The notes: generated by a model not told the origin, from the letters alone. A stretch of DNA of 64,000 nt from Rhodococcus sp. HM1 (GCF_023218075.1 NZ_JALPTB010000009.1:1-64000); one strand, 5' to 3'. Positions 36,110 to 46,400 are shown, numbered from the stretch's first letter. Program-made: numbers and translations.

Positions 36110-37066
36110 ATGCTGTCGCGCATGGTAGACGTCGCACGTCCGAAATTGGAGGGGACCGTCGCGGTGGGGCGGGGGCGCCGGATCGGGTTCGCCGAGTTCG
36201 GTTCCGCGCAGGGCCGCACGGTGTTCTGGCTGCACGGCACACCCGGCGCGCGCCGGCAGATCCCGGTCGAGGCCAGGGCCTTCGCCGAGAACATGAACGT
36301 CCGGTTGATCGGCATCGACAGGCCGGGGATCGGTTCGTCCACGCCGCACCGCTACGAGAACGTCCTTGCGTTCACCGAGGACCTGGAGACGATCGCCGAC
36401 ACCCTCGGGGTGGGCCGGATGGCGGTCGTCGGACTGTCCGGGGGCGGCCCGTACACGCTGGCCGCGGCGTACGCGATGCCCGATCGGGTCGTCGCCGCGG
36501 GCGTGCTCGGCGGGGTGGCGCCCGTCGTCGGCCCGGATGCCATCGACGGCGGGCTGATGAAGTTGGGCACGTTCGTGGCACCGCTGCTCGAGGTCGGTGG
36601 GTTGCCCGCGGGGGTCGTACTGAGTTCGCTGATCCGGCTGGTCCGCCCGCTCGGATCGCCGATCATCGACCTGTACGGCCGGCTGTCGCCGGAAGCGGAC
36701 CGCCGCCTGCTGGCCCGCCCCGAGTTCAAGGCGATGTTCCTCGACGACCTGCTCAACGGCAGCCGCAAGCAGATGGCCGCGCCGTTCGCGGATGTCGTGG
36801 TCTTCGCCCGCGACTGGGGGTTCCGGGTGTCCGACGTCAAGACACCGGTGCGCTGGTGGCACGGCGACACCGACCACATCATCCCGTTCGAACACGGCCT
36901 GCACATGGTCGATCTGCTGCCCGACGCCCAGTTCCACCACCTGCCCGGGGAGAGTCACCTCGGCGGACTCGGGGTTTCGGAGGAGATCCTGCGGTCGCTG
37001 CTGGACATCTGGGACGCCACCGCCCCGGAGGACGGAAAGCAACAGGACCCGGTCAGCCGGTCGTGA
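36110..37066 (+). CDS. Alpha/beta hydrolase
   Basis: A 318-residue alpha/beta hydrolase. The oxyanion region is FWLHGTPGARRQIP, the nucleophile is in AVVGLSGGGPYTLAAA (Ser about 113), the acid is likely in RWWHGDTDHIIPF and the base His in LPGESHLGGL. The Gly-rich elbow GLSGGGP and the DRPGIGSS segment fit the epoxide-hydrolase/haloperoxidase-like group. Two ATGs four codons apart are possible. The 3' end overlaps the convergent dehydroquinase gene by 14 bases. The substrate is unknown. Confidence 0.82.
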   Translation: MLSRMVDVARPKLEGTVAVGRGRRIGFAEFGSAQGRTVFWLHGTPGARRQIPVEARAFAENMNVRLIGIDRPGIGSSTPHRYENVLAFTEDLETIADTLGVGRMAVVGLSGGGPYTLAAAYAMPDRVVAAGVLGGVAPVVGPDAIDGGLMKLGTFVAPLLEVGGLPAGVVLSSLIRLVRPLGSPIIDLYGRLSPEADRRLLARPEFKAMFLDDLLNGSRKQMAAPFADVVVFARDWGFRVSDVKTPVRWWHGDTDHIIPFEHGLHMVDLLPDAQFHHLPGESHLGGLGVSEEILRSLLDIWDATAPEDGKQQDPVSRS

Positions 37067-37838
37067 GGGCGCGGTCGAGCAGGTTCAACGCGACCTTCAG
37101 GTCGGCGGCGTCGACCTGCCCGGGCGCCGACGCCTTGCCGACCATCCCGAACGTCGCGGCCGAACCGAACACCTGACCGGCCAGCCGGGAGACGACGCCG
37201 AGCCCGCCCATCGCCATCGTGACGATGGGCCGGTCGGCGTGTTCCTCGTGCATCGTGCGGGTCGCGTCGAGCAGGGTCACCACGTCGGCGGCGCCGCGCG
37301 GCATCACCGCGATCTTGCAGATGTCGGCGCCCAGATCCTGCATCGCGACCAGCCGCGCGACGATCTCGTCCTTCGCGGGGGTGCCCTCGAAATCGTGGTT
37401 CGACGCGACCACCGCGACCTTCCGTGCGTGCGCCGCGGCCACGATCCGGTCGACGGCTGCCCGGTCGCGGCGGTATTCGACGTCGACCAGGTCGACGGCC
37501 CCGGATTCGGCGAGCGCGACGTTCGAGTCGGCGTACGCGTCGTCGGTCAGGTCGGCCTCGCCGCCTTCGTGCCGGGTGCGGCACGTGGCGAGCAGGGGGA
37601 TCCCGCTGAGGTGCCCGGCGAGGACGCGGGCCTGCTCGACGACGCTCGCGGTGTCGGTGATGGTGTCGAAGAAGTCCGTGCGCCATTCGACGATGTCGAC
37701 GTCGACGCCGGTCAGCGCCTCGACCTGGGTGCGCAGTTCGTCGGGGGTGCGACCGGTGATCGGCACGATGATCTTGGGTGTGCCCTCGCCGATCGTGACG
37801 TTCTTCACCCGGACCGGCGTGATCGCCCTGCCACCCAC
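37053..37838 (-). CDS. aroD: Type I 3-dehydroquinate dehydratase
   Basis: A 261-residue class I dehydroquinase, which removes water from 3-dehydroquinate through a Schiff base. The active-site Lys is in DICKIAVMP and the His in ASNHDFEGTP; EWRTDFF and the C-terminal FGMVGKASAPGQV complete the family pattern. Mycobacterium and most relatives use the unrelated type II enzyme for aromatic amino acid synthesis, so this may be a catabolic (quinate/shikimate) or extra copy. GTG start with GGGAG six bases upstream. The 55-bp two-box element lies 62-116 bases before the start. No other shikimate or quinate genes are adjacent. Confidence 0.88.
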   Translation of the reverse strand: MGGRAITPVRVKNVTIGEGTPKIIVPITGRTPDELRTQVEALTGVDVDIVEWRTDFFDTITDTASVVEQARVLAGHLSGIPLLATCRTRHEGGEADLTDDAYADSNVALAESGAVDLVDVEYRRDRAAVDRIVAAAHARKVAVVASNHDFEGTPAKDEIVARLVAMQDLGADICKIAVMPRGAADVVTLLDATRTMHEEHADRPIVTMAMGGLGVVSRLAGQVFGSAATFGMVGKASAPGQVDAADLKVALNLLDRALTTG

Positions 37839-37899
37839 TGCTGACTCCCGTCGTCGACTCCGGCACCCATTCGATCGGAAGCCCGCCGGCGCCCGATGC

Positions 37900-37954
37900 C
37901 CGAGCGAATGTACCGCTCGTCTCCTTCAATCGACCGAACGATACATTCGCTCGG
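37900..37954 (-). promoter_or_regulatory. 55-bp two-box element, copy 1 (before aroD)
   Basis: The ends are inverted repeats (CCGAGCGAATGTA ... TACATTCGCTCGG), each end being part of a pseudo-palindrome of the form CGAAYGKTACATTCG. The same 55-bp block, about 85 percent identical by eye, lies at 51706-51760 in reverse complement. Relative to the downstream gene the orientation and distance are nearly the same in both places. Confidence 0.75.
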
Positions 37955-37992
37955 AAAAACGGCCGGATCCGTGCCCGCCCGCACTGCAGGGA

Positions 37993-38526
37993 TCACGATC
38001 CGCCGCGGAGTCGCTTGCTGTACGCCTCGTACAGTTCGGTCCAGCCGAGGTCGAGAGCGTCGCGCCCGACGATCGGCCCGGGGGAGCGGTGCTCCATCAC
38101 CTCCTGCAGCACGTCGAGACACATGTGCCAGCCCGCGGCGAGCTCGGCCGAGGTGTCCGGCCCGGTGACGGTGTGCTGCAACGTCAGCGTGCATCCGCCG
38201 GGGCGGGGTGTGATCTCCCAGCGCAACCAGTCCTCATCCCACCGGTGTTCGAGCACGTGCGGGGTGCCCGCGGCGACGACGGTGCCGTCGAACTCGGTGG
38301 CTTCGTCGCCGTCGACGACGATCAGCGTCGCCGGCCCCACGGTGCCGAGATGCCGTTCCGGCCGGTACGGCGCCCACTGCACGACCTGCGCCGGATCGGT
38401 CAGGGCCACCCACACCACGTCCGGGAACTGCGGGAAGTCACGGCTGAACACGAGGGTCCACTGGTCGCCCGCATCGATCACCTCGGCGGACTGGAGGGGG
38501 CTCGGCCGGTAGTCGCGAATCGCCAT
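37993..38526 (-). CDS. SRPBCC (START/Bet v1 fold) protein
   Basis: A 177-residue SRPBCC-fold protein of the AHSA1/activator-like type: FSRDFPQFPDVVWVALTDPAQVVQWAPYRPERHL near the start, EFDGTVVAAGTPHVLEHRWDEDWLRWEI in the middle and a C-terminal helix around WHMCLDVLQEVMEH. Such proteins bind hydrophobic ligands in a deep cavity. GAGGAG lies upstream of the ATG at 38526. It follows the unknown gene at 38586 on the same strand, with 59 bases between, so they may be co-transcribed. No specific function can be given. Confidence 0.82.
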   Translation of the reverse strand: MAIRDYRPSPLQSAEVIDAGDQWTLVFSRDFPQFPDVVWVALTDPAQVVQWAPYRPERHLGTVGPATLIVVDGDEATEFDGTVVAAGTPHVLEHRWDEDWLRWEITPRPGGCTLTLQHTVTGPDTSAELAAGWHMCLDVLQEVMEHRSPGPIVGRDALDLGWTELYEAYSKRLRGGS

Positions 38527-38585
38527 CGGACGGTGCTCCTCGTCGCCGGAAGACGTTGTCGGTGAAGAAAACCGCGTGTCCGATT

Positions 38586-39605
38586 CTACCCGTCCGGCGA
38601 GGTCGGCCGTGTGGACTCGCTGCGCCGATCGATGTATTCGCAATATCCGGAGCCGGCGACCCGCCGACCCCGCCAGCGGCCGTCGAACCGGATCCCGCCG
38701 ACGTATCCGGCGCCGAGCCCGTACGCCCAGTCGCCGTCGGCGTGTCCGTCGACGTGCCCGACGCCGGGAATGCCCCAGTGGAACTCGCCCGGCAGCAGCA
38801 TGCGCCGCCCGTCCGGGGTGCGGACCTCGCGTGCGGTGTCGATGCGCAGCCGGACACCCACCCGCACCGTCTCCACCGTCCCGGTCGCGCTGCGCAGGAA
38901 CGCGGTCCGCAGCACCGGCACATCCCCCGGGCCGAGCACCGAGGTGAGCAGCAGCTGCGTGTCGTCGTCGACGCTCAGGACCTGGTAGACGAACGTGCGC
39001 ACCGGCAGCCGCGCGGGGACCGCGACACCGTGCGCGTACTCGAGCGCGGCCAGACCCGTGACCGTCCGGGTTCCGTCGGGGTCGGTGAGGGTGCCCTCGT
39101 AACGGCACAGCCGGCTCGAATGCCGGTACAACCCGGGGATCGCGAAGAAGGTCGTGATCACCCCGGTCGGGTGCAGCAGCAGATCCACCGCGACCGCATC
39201 GGCCGGCCACGTGCGCTGCACCCGGACATCCGAGGCGGACACGGTCATCGACAGGTGCTCTCCGAACGACGCCATGCCCGGCCGCAGGTCGCAGTCCCGG
39301 CGGATCGACAGCGGCGTGAATCCGGATTCGGTGGTCGCCGCGGTCGTGGACACCAGCGTCACCGAGTCACCGCCTCGATCCGGCGCGGCCGGCTGATCGA
39401 ACACCACCGGCCCGGGCCGACCGGCGATGCCCATCACGCTCAGGAACCGGTGCGGGGCGGGCAGGTCGCCGATCATCACCCCGTGGTGCGCCCACCGTCC
39501 CCGCCCCACGACGGGCAGCGGCCCGCCCTCCGGTGCTCCCACGTGCTGGCCGCTGCGGCTGACCAGTGCCACCGCGCGGGCCACCGCCTCCGACGGGCCG
39601 CTCAC
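38586..39605 (-). CDS. Unrecognised 339-residue protein
   Basis: I do not recognise this protein. It begins with GTG overlapping the stop of the upstream small gene (GTGA), so the two are coupled. It has no signal peptide or membrane helix. It is rich in beta strands with Trp, Tyr and Gly (RGRWAHHGVMIGDLPAPHRFLSVMG, GDWAYGLGAGYVGGIRFDGRWRGR), which recalls lipocalin-like or tocopherol-cyclase/AttH-type barrels, but no diagnostic motif was found. The coding frame has the expected third-position G+C, so the gene is real. A longer frame upstream merely reads through the neighbouring gene. Confidence 0.7.
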   Translation of the reverse strand: MSGPSEAVARAVALVSRSGQHVGAPEGGPLPVVGRGRWAHHGVMIGDLPAPHRFLSVMGIAGRPGPVVFDQPAAPDRGGDSVTLVSTTAATTESGFTPLSIRRDCDLRPGMASFGEHLSMTVSASDVRVQRTWPADAVAVDLLLHPTGVITTFFAIPGLYRHSSRLCRYEGTLTDPDGTRTVTGLAALEYAHGVAVPARLPVRTFVYQVLSVDDDTQLLLTSVLGPGDVPVLRTAFLRSATGTVETVRVGVRLRIDTAREVRTPDGRRMLLPGEFHWGIPGVGHVDGHADGDWAYGLGAGYVGGIRFDGRWRGRRVAGSGYCEYIDRRSESTRPTSPDG

Positions 39606-39925
39606 TCGAACCACGATCGCACCGGCGGCTTCACCCACATGATCTTCTCGTCCGGGTGGGCCCGCGCGGCCGCCGGATGATCCGGATGGTTGCGCGCCCA
39701 CTCGGTCTTCTCGTCGAGCAGTGCGGCCACGTAGTTCCAGGTCTCCATCGTGCGTGGGGGATGCGCGCCCGCCTCCCGCGCCAGCCGACGGCGGTAGTCG
39801 TCGGTCATCGCGAGCAACTCGGCGCCGGTGATGCCACGATCCCACGCGAAACGGGCGAGGATCACCGACTTCTCGCGGCGATTCTTCGCGGCCTGGTCGG
39901 TGTGCGCGAAATCGGGAGTGTCCAT
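39602..39925 (-). CDS. Small conserved-looking protein of unknown function
   Basis: A 107-residue soluble, charged protein (MDTPDFAHTDQAAKNRREKSVILARFAWDRGITGAELLAM...). It is mostly helical by composition and ends in a Trp/Pro motif (IMWVKPPVRSWFE). AGGAGAAGGG before the ATG at 39925 is a strong ribosome-binding site. It overlaps the start of the next gene by four bases. I do not recognise the family; the helical part around GAELLAMTDDYRRRLA could be a protein-interaction module. Confidence 0.7.
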   Translation of the reverse strand: MDTPDFAHTDQAAKNRREKSVILARFAWDRGITGAELLAMTDDYRRRLAREAGAHPPRTMETWNYVAALLDEKTEWARNHPDHPAAARAHPDEKIMWVKPPVRSWFE

Positions 39926-40034
39926 CCCTTCTCCTTCCGATCGGGGCACCGGTGTCCATCATCGGTCATCGTTGACAACGACGGGGCGACGGCTCACGCT
40001 CGAGGGAGCCACCTCCGGTCCGGAAGGACGAGCG

Positions 40035-41642
40035 ATGCCGGCACAGACGCGCGACATTCCGCAGGGAACGCCGAGAGACGTTGCAGCGCAGGCGAAGAAG
40101 GAACCCAGGACGCCGGAGTTCGATCCCACGCTCGGAATCGTCGTCGGAGCCGAGGTGCGCGGCACGCCCCCGCACCGCATCGTGGCGCTCGGGGATTCGC
40201 TGCTGCAGGGCTTCCAGAGCGGCGCGGTGTTCCACACCGACCTCTCGGTTCCGGCGATCATCGCGTACGAACTCGGAGCGCTGCGCGCGTTCCGCTTCCC
40301 GCGCTACGGGGGACCGGGCGGGCTGCCACTGAACATCGAACTGATGTTGCGCCGCCTCGAGGACCGGTTCGGCTCGTCGCTGCAACCGTGGGAGGTGCCG
40401 CTCGCGCTGTTCGACGTGCGCTCGTTCATGGACGAGGTAGAGGACTACTGGGAACGAGGCCCCGGCGCGACCGCCCCGGTCGTTGCGGCCTACCAGCACA
40501 ATCTGTCCTGCTTCGGCTGGGATCTGCGCGACGCGCTGAGCCGCACCGCCCGGATCTGCGCGGACGCGATCGAGACACCCGGCGACGATTTCCTGAACCA
40601 GGTGGTGCAGAACAACGGCGACCGCGCGGCGCTGCACGTGTATCCGCACTGGGCGCCGCCGCAATGGGAGATGACCCTGTTCGACGCGGCGGCCGCACTC
40701 GGCGACGACCACGACGGCACGACGGAGAGCGGCATCGAAACCCTCGTGGTGTTCCTCGGTTCCAACAACGCGCTCGGCACCGTCACCGACCTGCGGGTGG
40801 AGTGGAGCGGACCGGACTTCCGCGACCTCGCGAAGAAGGGGCCGTACACGATCTGGCGTCCCGAACATTTCGACGCGGAGTTCGCCGAGGTGGTGGCGCA
40901 GGTCGAACGCATCTCCGCGCGCCACGTCGTCTGGTGCACGATTCCGCACGTCACGATCGCGCCGATCGCGCGGGGCCTGGGCTCGAAGGTCGAGCACGGC
41001 TCGCGGTACTTCCCGTACTACACGCGGCCGTGGATCGACGAGCGGCGATTCGACGCCACGCGGGATCCGAACATCACCGGCGCGCAGGCCGCCGTCGTCG
41101 ACGCGGCGATCGACCTCTACAACACCACCATCACGCGGGTCGTCGCCGAGGCCCGCGCGGGAACGTCCGGCCCGCCGCGGGACTGGTATCTGCTCGACGT
41201 GTGCGGCCTGCTCGAGCGGCTCGCGTTGCGCCGCTACATCGACGACGTGCAGGCCCGCCCGGCGTGGTGGACGCCCTATCCCTTGCCTGCGGCCCTGGCC
41301 GCGCTCGATCCGGTGCCCGATTCGCGGTTCCTCACCGCGGACGGTCGCGGGGGACGCGCCACCGGCGGGTTCTTCTCCCTCGACGGAGTGCATCCGACGA
41401 CGGTCGGCTACGGGATCCTCGCGCAGGAGATCATGACGATCATGGCGCAGGCCGGCGTCGAGTTCCGTCACCCCAGCGGGGAGTTGCGAACCGGGCCGAT
41501 CACCGTCGACTGGGAACGGCTCATCCGCCGCGACACTCTGATCCGGACACCCCCACAGAACATCGATTCGACGTTGTCGATTCTGGGGTGGGCCGACGAG
41601 GTCGCCGACCTGGCCGGCCGCGCCCTGGGCATCAGGTTGTGA
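40035..41642 (+). CDS. SGNH/GDSL hydrolase, long form
   Basis: A 535-residue SGNH hydrolase. Block I is RIVALGDSLLQGFQSGA (Ser about 57), block III is VVFLGSNNALGTV (about 240) and the Asp-His pair is in FFSLDGVHPTTVGYGILAQEIM (about 450). Esterase or lipase activity is expected. It is much longer than usual GDSL enzymes because of inserts between blocks I and III and before the last block. There is no signal peptide, so it is probably cytoplasmic. GGAAGGA precedes the ATG at 40035. Its end overlaps the convergent regulator gene by 11 bases. Confidence 0.85.
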   Translation: MPAQTRDIPQGTPRDVAAQAKKEPRTPEFDPTLGIVVGAEVRGTPPHRIVALGDSLLQGFQSGAVFHTDLSVPAIIAYELGALRAFRFPRYGGPGGLPLNIELMLRRLEDRFGSSLQPWEVPLALFDVRSFMDEVEDYWERGPGATAPVVAAYQHNLSCFGWDLRDALSRTARICADAIETPGDDFLNQVVQNNGDRAALHVYPHWAPPQWEMTLFDAAAALGDDHDGTTESGIETLVVFLGSNNALGTVTDLRVEWSGPDFRDLAKKGPYTIWRPEHFDAEFAEVVAQVERISARHVVWCTIPHVTIAPIARGLGSKVEHGSRYFPYYTRPWIDERRFDATRDPNITGAQAAVVDAAIDLYNTTITRVVAEARAGTSGPPRDWYLLDVCGLLERLALRRYIDDVQARPAWWTPYPLPAALAALDPVPDSRFLTADGRGGRATGGFFSLDGVHPTTVGYGILAQEIMTIMAQAGVEFRHPSGELRTGPITVDWERLIRRDTLIRTPPQNIDSTLSILGWADEVADLAGRALGIRL

Positions 41643-42912
41643 CGCCGGTCCGGCGCGGGATCAGGACCCCGTGCCCGTACCACCGGCAGATCTCGAGGGC
41701 TGCGGTGAGCGTGAACGGGTCGATGTCCTCGAGATCGCGTCGGAGTTCCTCGGTGGCCTGCTGAATCCGGTACCGGATCGTGTTGCGGTGCAGGTTCATC
41801 CGCGCTGCCGTGGTCGCGGGGCTGCGATTGCAGGACAGGTGCACCCGCAGGGTTTCGCGCAGTTCGGCGGCGCGATCGGTGTCTTCGGCGAGCGGGCCCA
41901 GCATGCCGGCGACGAAAGTGCGCATCTCCGTGAGATCCCCGGCGAGCATCGCGACCGGGGCGATCTCCGCGTACCACACCAGCGCCGGTGCCTCCGGCAC
42001 AGCGGTGCTCGTCAGTGCCTTGACGGCGGCGGCTTGCCGATGCCCGGCACGGAATCCCTCGATACCGCTCCCCGGGAGTCCGACCGCAACGCGCAACGGC
42101 ACGTCGGCCGCCTCGATCGCGGCCCGCAGACGCTCGATCACGTCGACGACATCACCGTGCAGGGCGAGCCACGCGTTCATCGCGAGCGGTTCGGTATGCA
42201 CCGCGAGCGTGGCCGCGCCCGGAGCGACCTCGGTGAGCAGTTGCTGGACCGCCGTTGCGACATCGGGGAAGGGCGATCGTTTCGATTCCGGAATCCACAG
42301 CGCCATCGCCAGGTGCATGCCGTCGAGCGGATACTCGAGTGCGCCGGCCTGTTCGGCGTCGGTCACCGCGCCGGTCAGTATCTGGCTGATCCAGTACTGG
42401 GTCAGACCACTGCGGCTGGCGATCCACCGTTCCCGCTCCTCCTCGTAGGCGAGGGTGACGCGCTCGGAGAGGTGGTCGATGAAGGCGGCGGTCTTGCTGA
42501 CCGCGGCCCGCAACGCGACCCGGTTGTCGGCCGGGGCGGCATCGTCGGCCACGTCCATGCACATGCTGGTGAAGCGCGCCTGACCGATCCGGTAGGCGCG
42601 CAGCAGGTGCGCAAGCGACCCGCCCCGGCGGGCCAGTTCCCGTGCCAGCGCGAGTGCCTCGGGGGGAGGGTCGACCGCCGACGGATCGGTGCCCTCGAGC
42701 AGGGCTGTCATCAGCACCGTGGTGTTCTCGGCGATGCTGGCCAGCAGCAGAGCGCGGTCTCGCTCGGTGCTCGCTATCTCGGGGATCTCGGCGCCGGTGA
42801 GTTCCGCAGTTTCGGCGACGAAGGCATCACGGCGCGCCACGACGGCGTCGGCGATGTACCGGGCCGCCTCCTGCTGTTCCTGGTCGGTCCAGTCGACGAA
42901 CACCGACGCCAT
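41632..42912 (-). CDS. PucR/CdaR-type helix-turn-helix regulator
   Basis: A 426-residue regulator with a GGDEF-like middle part and a C-terminal PucR HTH (HLSCNRSPATTAARMNLHRNTIRYRIQQATEELRRDLEDIDPFTLTAALEICRW). The N-terminal ~180 residues are helical and probably the sensor. ATG 42912 has GGGAGG upstream. Regulators of this family control proline use in several actinobacteria (PruR/PutR-like). The proline catabolic gene putA lies 0.5 kb further upstream on the same strand, so a link is reasonable but inferred. It is co-directional with the small gene at 43022. Confidence 0.82.
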   Translation of the reverse strand: MASVFVDWTDQEQQEAARYIADAVVARRDAFVAETAELTGAEIPEIASTERDRALLLASIAENTTVLMTALLEGTDPSAVDPPPEALALARELARRGGSLAHLLRAYRIGQARFTSMCMDVADDAAPADNRVALRAAVSKTAAFIDHLSERVTLAYEEERERWIASRSGLTQYWISQILTGAVTDAEQAGALEYPLDGMHLAMALWIPESKRSPFPDVATAVQQLLTEVAPGAATLAVHTEPLAMNAWLALHGDVVDVIERLRAAIEAADVPLRVAVGLPGSGIEGFRAGHRQAAAVKALTSTAVPEAPALVWYAEIAPVAMLAGDLTEMRTFVAGMLGPLAEDTDRAAELRETLRVHLSCNRSPATTAARMNLHRNTIRYRIQQATEELRRDLEDIDPFTLTAALEICRWYGHGVLIPRRTGVTT

Positions 42913-43021
42913 CGGGTGGCCTCCCCAATCTCGAATCGCGTGGCGCACCGCGATCGGCGCGGGTGTCGAATCTACCCGCTGGGTGTGCCGGGCCCGCTCC
43001 GAACCGCCGCCCCGGCACGGG

Positions 43022-43402
43022 TCAGGTCAGATTCACGACGTGCGCGTGCGAAGCGACGGCGTCCTGCAGCTTCTTCCGGGAAAGGGTGCGTGGGCCGCAC
43101 GCGCATCCGGCGGGGATGGCATCGTCCTCGAACTGTGTCGCCTCCAGGGTGTCGACGAATTCCGAATCGAGCTTGTCGCCGTGGTGGCCGGTGGCTTCCC
43201 GATCGCGGGAACCGCGCCCACCCGGGCCACTGGCCGAGACCACCACCGGTCCTTCGGTCGTCTTGTAGACCGCGGCGACGGTGTGGCTGGCCGGACATCG
43301 CACCTTCAGCACCGCTTGTTCTGTGCGCGAGGGTCCGAGTTCCTTCACGGCCGCGAGGGCCTTCCGGCGGCGTTCGGGGGGTGGGGTTTCGGCGATGTTC
43401 AT
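43022..43402 (-). CDS. Small protein of unknown function between putA and the PucR gene
   Basis: A 126-residue protein (MNIAETPPPERRRKALAAVKELGPSRTEQAVLKVRCPASHTVAAVYKT...). It is soluble, with a conserved-looking beta part (VLKVRCPASHTVAAVYKTTEGPVVV) holding one Cys and a His, and later CACGPRTL with two more Cys. The Cys and His spacing could bind a metal (C...H...CxC), but this is speculation. AGGAAC lies very close to the ATG. It lies in the same direction as putA and the PucR regulator gene. Confidence 0.65.
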   Translation of the reverse strand: MNIAETPPPERRRKALAAVKELGPSRTEQAVLKVRCPASHTVAAVYKTTEGPVVVSASGPGGRGSRDREATGHHGDKLDSEFVDTLEATQFEDDAIPAGCACGPRTLSRKKLQDAVASHAHVVNLT

Positions 43403-43468
43403 GTTCCTATTCCACCCCACCGGCCGCCGCGATCCCACCGGTTCGGCATAACCGATCTTGAACCGGCA

Positions 43469-46400
43469 TCAAACGATTCCGTCGGTGAGGTGGTTCGGTG
43501 TCCCGAAGCGGTGCGCGGTGATCGAGACCGACTGTTCCCTCAGGAACGGCAGCATTTCGAGCCGGCCGGACTCGGTGACCCGATTGTGGTACACCGCAGT
43601 TCCGGGACGCCCGTACAGGTTTTCGGCGAGCGCGCGGGTGTCGCCGCCGATCAGCCGGATGCGGTCCGGGGCAGGCCTGCCGATCCGGTTCAGCCACGCC
43701 GCATCCGTCTCGATCGCCAGAGATGTCACGAAAGTCCCTATCACGCGTGTTGTTTCGCTAGACAGCGGCGCCGTGGTGGACACGTCGACGGATGCGCCGC
43801 ACCGGGCGGCGGCACCGAGCACCCGCAGCAACTCGACCGCGGTCCCGCGCGCGCCGAGCCGGACGTGCACCCGCACCGGGCGGTACCGGAACAGATTCCG
43901 TTCGGCGGTCAATGCACTCACGTCGCGGGCGAGGGAGAACTCGGTGCGCCACACGCGGGCGTCGCTCGCGAACGACCGGCGCAGGAACTCGCGCTCGGCT
44001 TCCGACAGCCCGGCCGCGTCGAGAAGAAGCGCCGGGACGCCGTCCACGGTCTCGTCGACAGGGCTGTGCGGCGCCGGTTCCCACGACCCGAAACCGACGA
44101 GATAGTTCGGGCCCCCGGCCTTGAACCCGGCCCCGACCGACGACCGTTTCCAGCCGCCGAACGGCTGCCGACGCACGATCGCGCCCGTGATGCCGCGGTT
44201 GACGTACAGGTTCCCGGCCTCGACCCGGTCCAGCCACAGCGCGATCTCCTCGGAGTCGAGACTGTGCAGCCCCGCCGTCAGCCCGAAGTCCACCCGGTTC
44301 TGGAGCGCGATCGCCTCGTCGAGGTCGCGGGCCGTCATGATGCTCAGCACCGGCCCGAAGAACTCGACGAGATGGGCGCGAGAACCCGGCCGCACACCGA
44401 TTCGGACACCGGGGCTCCACAACTGCCCCGACTCGTCGAGGCGCTGCGGGGCGACGAGCCACGATTCCCCCGGACCCAGGGTGGTGAGCGCGTCGAGCAA
44501 CTTGCCGCGGGCCGGCTCGACGAGCGGCCCCATCCGGCTGCGCGGATCGTCGGCGCGGCCCACAGGCAGCGACGTCACCGCGTCGACGAGCTGATTGCGG
44601 AACCGGCGCGACGACGCGACCGACCCGACGAGGATCACCAACGACGCCGCCGAGCACTTCTGCCCCGCGTGCCCGAACGCCGACTGCACGACATCGCGCA
44701 CCGCGAGATCCAGATCGGCGCTCGGTGTCACCACGATCGCGTTCTTGCCGCTGGTCTCGGCGAGCAACGGCAGATCGGGCCGGAACGACCGGAACAGCTC
44801 CGCCGTCTCGTAGGCGCCGGTGAGCACCACCCGGTCCACGCGCGGATCCGCGATCAACTGCCGCCCCAGATCATGGTCGGCGAGCCGCACGAGATGAAGC
44901 ACGTCGCGGGGCACCCCCGCCGCCCACATCGCCTCGGCCAGCACCGCGCCGCAGCGGGCGGTCAGCGCCGCCGGTTTGAGCACCACCGCCGATCCCGCGG
45001 CCAGCGCCGCCAGCGTCGATCCGGCAGGGATCGCGACCGGGAAGTTCCACGGCGGCGTCACCACGGTCAGGGCGGACGGCACGAACCGGGCGCCGTCGAC
45101 GGCGTCGAGGTCGCGGGTCCGATCGGCGTACCAGCGGGCGAAGTCGATCGCCTCGGACACCTCCGGGTCGGCCTGGTCGACAGTCTTACCGGCCTCGGAC
45201 ACCATCACCTCGACGAGCTCGCCGCGCCGGCATTCGAGCTCGTACGCGACCCGTTCCAGAACCTCCGCGCGGTCGCTGCCCGCGCGGAGGCCCCACTCGC
45301 GGCCGTGCGCGGTGGCGGTCGCCAGCAGGTCGTCGAGCTGGTCGGCCGTGCGGATCGTGTGTGCCGCGACCGCGGCGGCACCCAGCCGGGAGCCGGCCGC
45401 ACGCCCGAGGATCTGCCGGGCCCACGTGCGGTTCGCGGGCAGCGACGGATCGGTGTCGGGCGTGTTCGCGAACTCCGGGCCGGGCGGCTCGAGCGGACCC
45501 ACCAGCCGGTTCTGGGTGCGGTTCGGAGGGGGGACGGAACCGTCCACGTCCGCCAGGGACGCCAGGAACCGCTGCTTCTCGCGTTCGAACAACGACTCGT
45601 CCTCGTGCAGCGCGAAAACCGCCGACATGAAGTTGTCCTGGCCCGCGCCCTCCTCGAGCCGCCGCACCAGATACGCGATCGCCACGTCGAACTCGTCCGG
45701 ATGCACCACCGGCGTGTACAGCAGGATCCCGCCGACGTGGCGGCGCACCACCTCGGCCTGGCTGTGCGCCATCCCGAGCAACATCTCGAACTCGACGCCG
45801 TCACGGACCCCGCGTTGCCCGGCGAGCAGCCACGCGTGCGCGACGTCGAACAGGTTGTGACCGGCGACGCCGATCCGCACGTTGGCGATGCGGTCGGGCT
45901 CGAACGCGTAGTCCAGCAGACGCTTGTAGTGCGTATCCGTCTCCTGCTTCGAACCCCAGGTCGCGAGCGGCCAGCCGTGCAGCGACGCCTCGACACGTTC
46001 CATCGGAAGATTCGCGCCCTTGACGACCCGCACCTTGATCGGCGCCCCGCCCCGCGTCCGCCGCGCCGCGGACCAGTCCTGCAACCGGATCATCGCCGCC
46101 AGCGAATCCGGCAGATAGGCCTGCAGGACGATGCCCGCCTCCAGGTGCGCGAACTCCGGCCGGTCCAGGATCTTCATGAACACCGCGATCGTCAGGTCCA
46201 GGTCGCGGTACTCCTCCATGTCCAGATTGATGAACTTCGGGGAAGGGGAGGTCGCGGCCAGGTGGTACAGCGGCACCAGTCGCTCGACCACGTCGTCGAC
46301 CGCCTCGTCGAACGCCCACGGTGAATGCGGCGCGACCGCCGCCGACACCTTGATCGACACGTAGTCCACGTCGTCGCGGGCCAGCAGCGCGCGGGTGCCG

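Noticed and set aside
42689-46324. A 1211-residue open frame opposite putA and the PucR gene
   Set aside because: It runs antisense to the proline enzyme, whose motifs are complete; the product has no domains and antisense-like composition.
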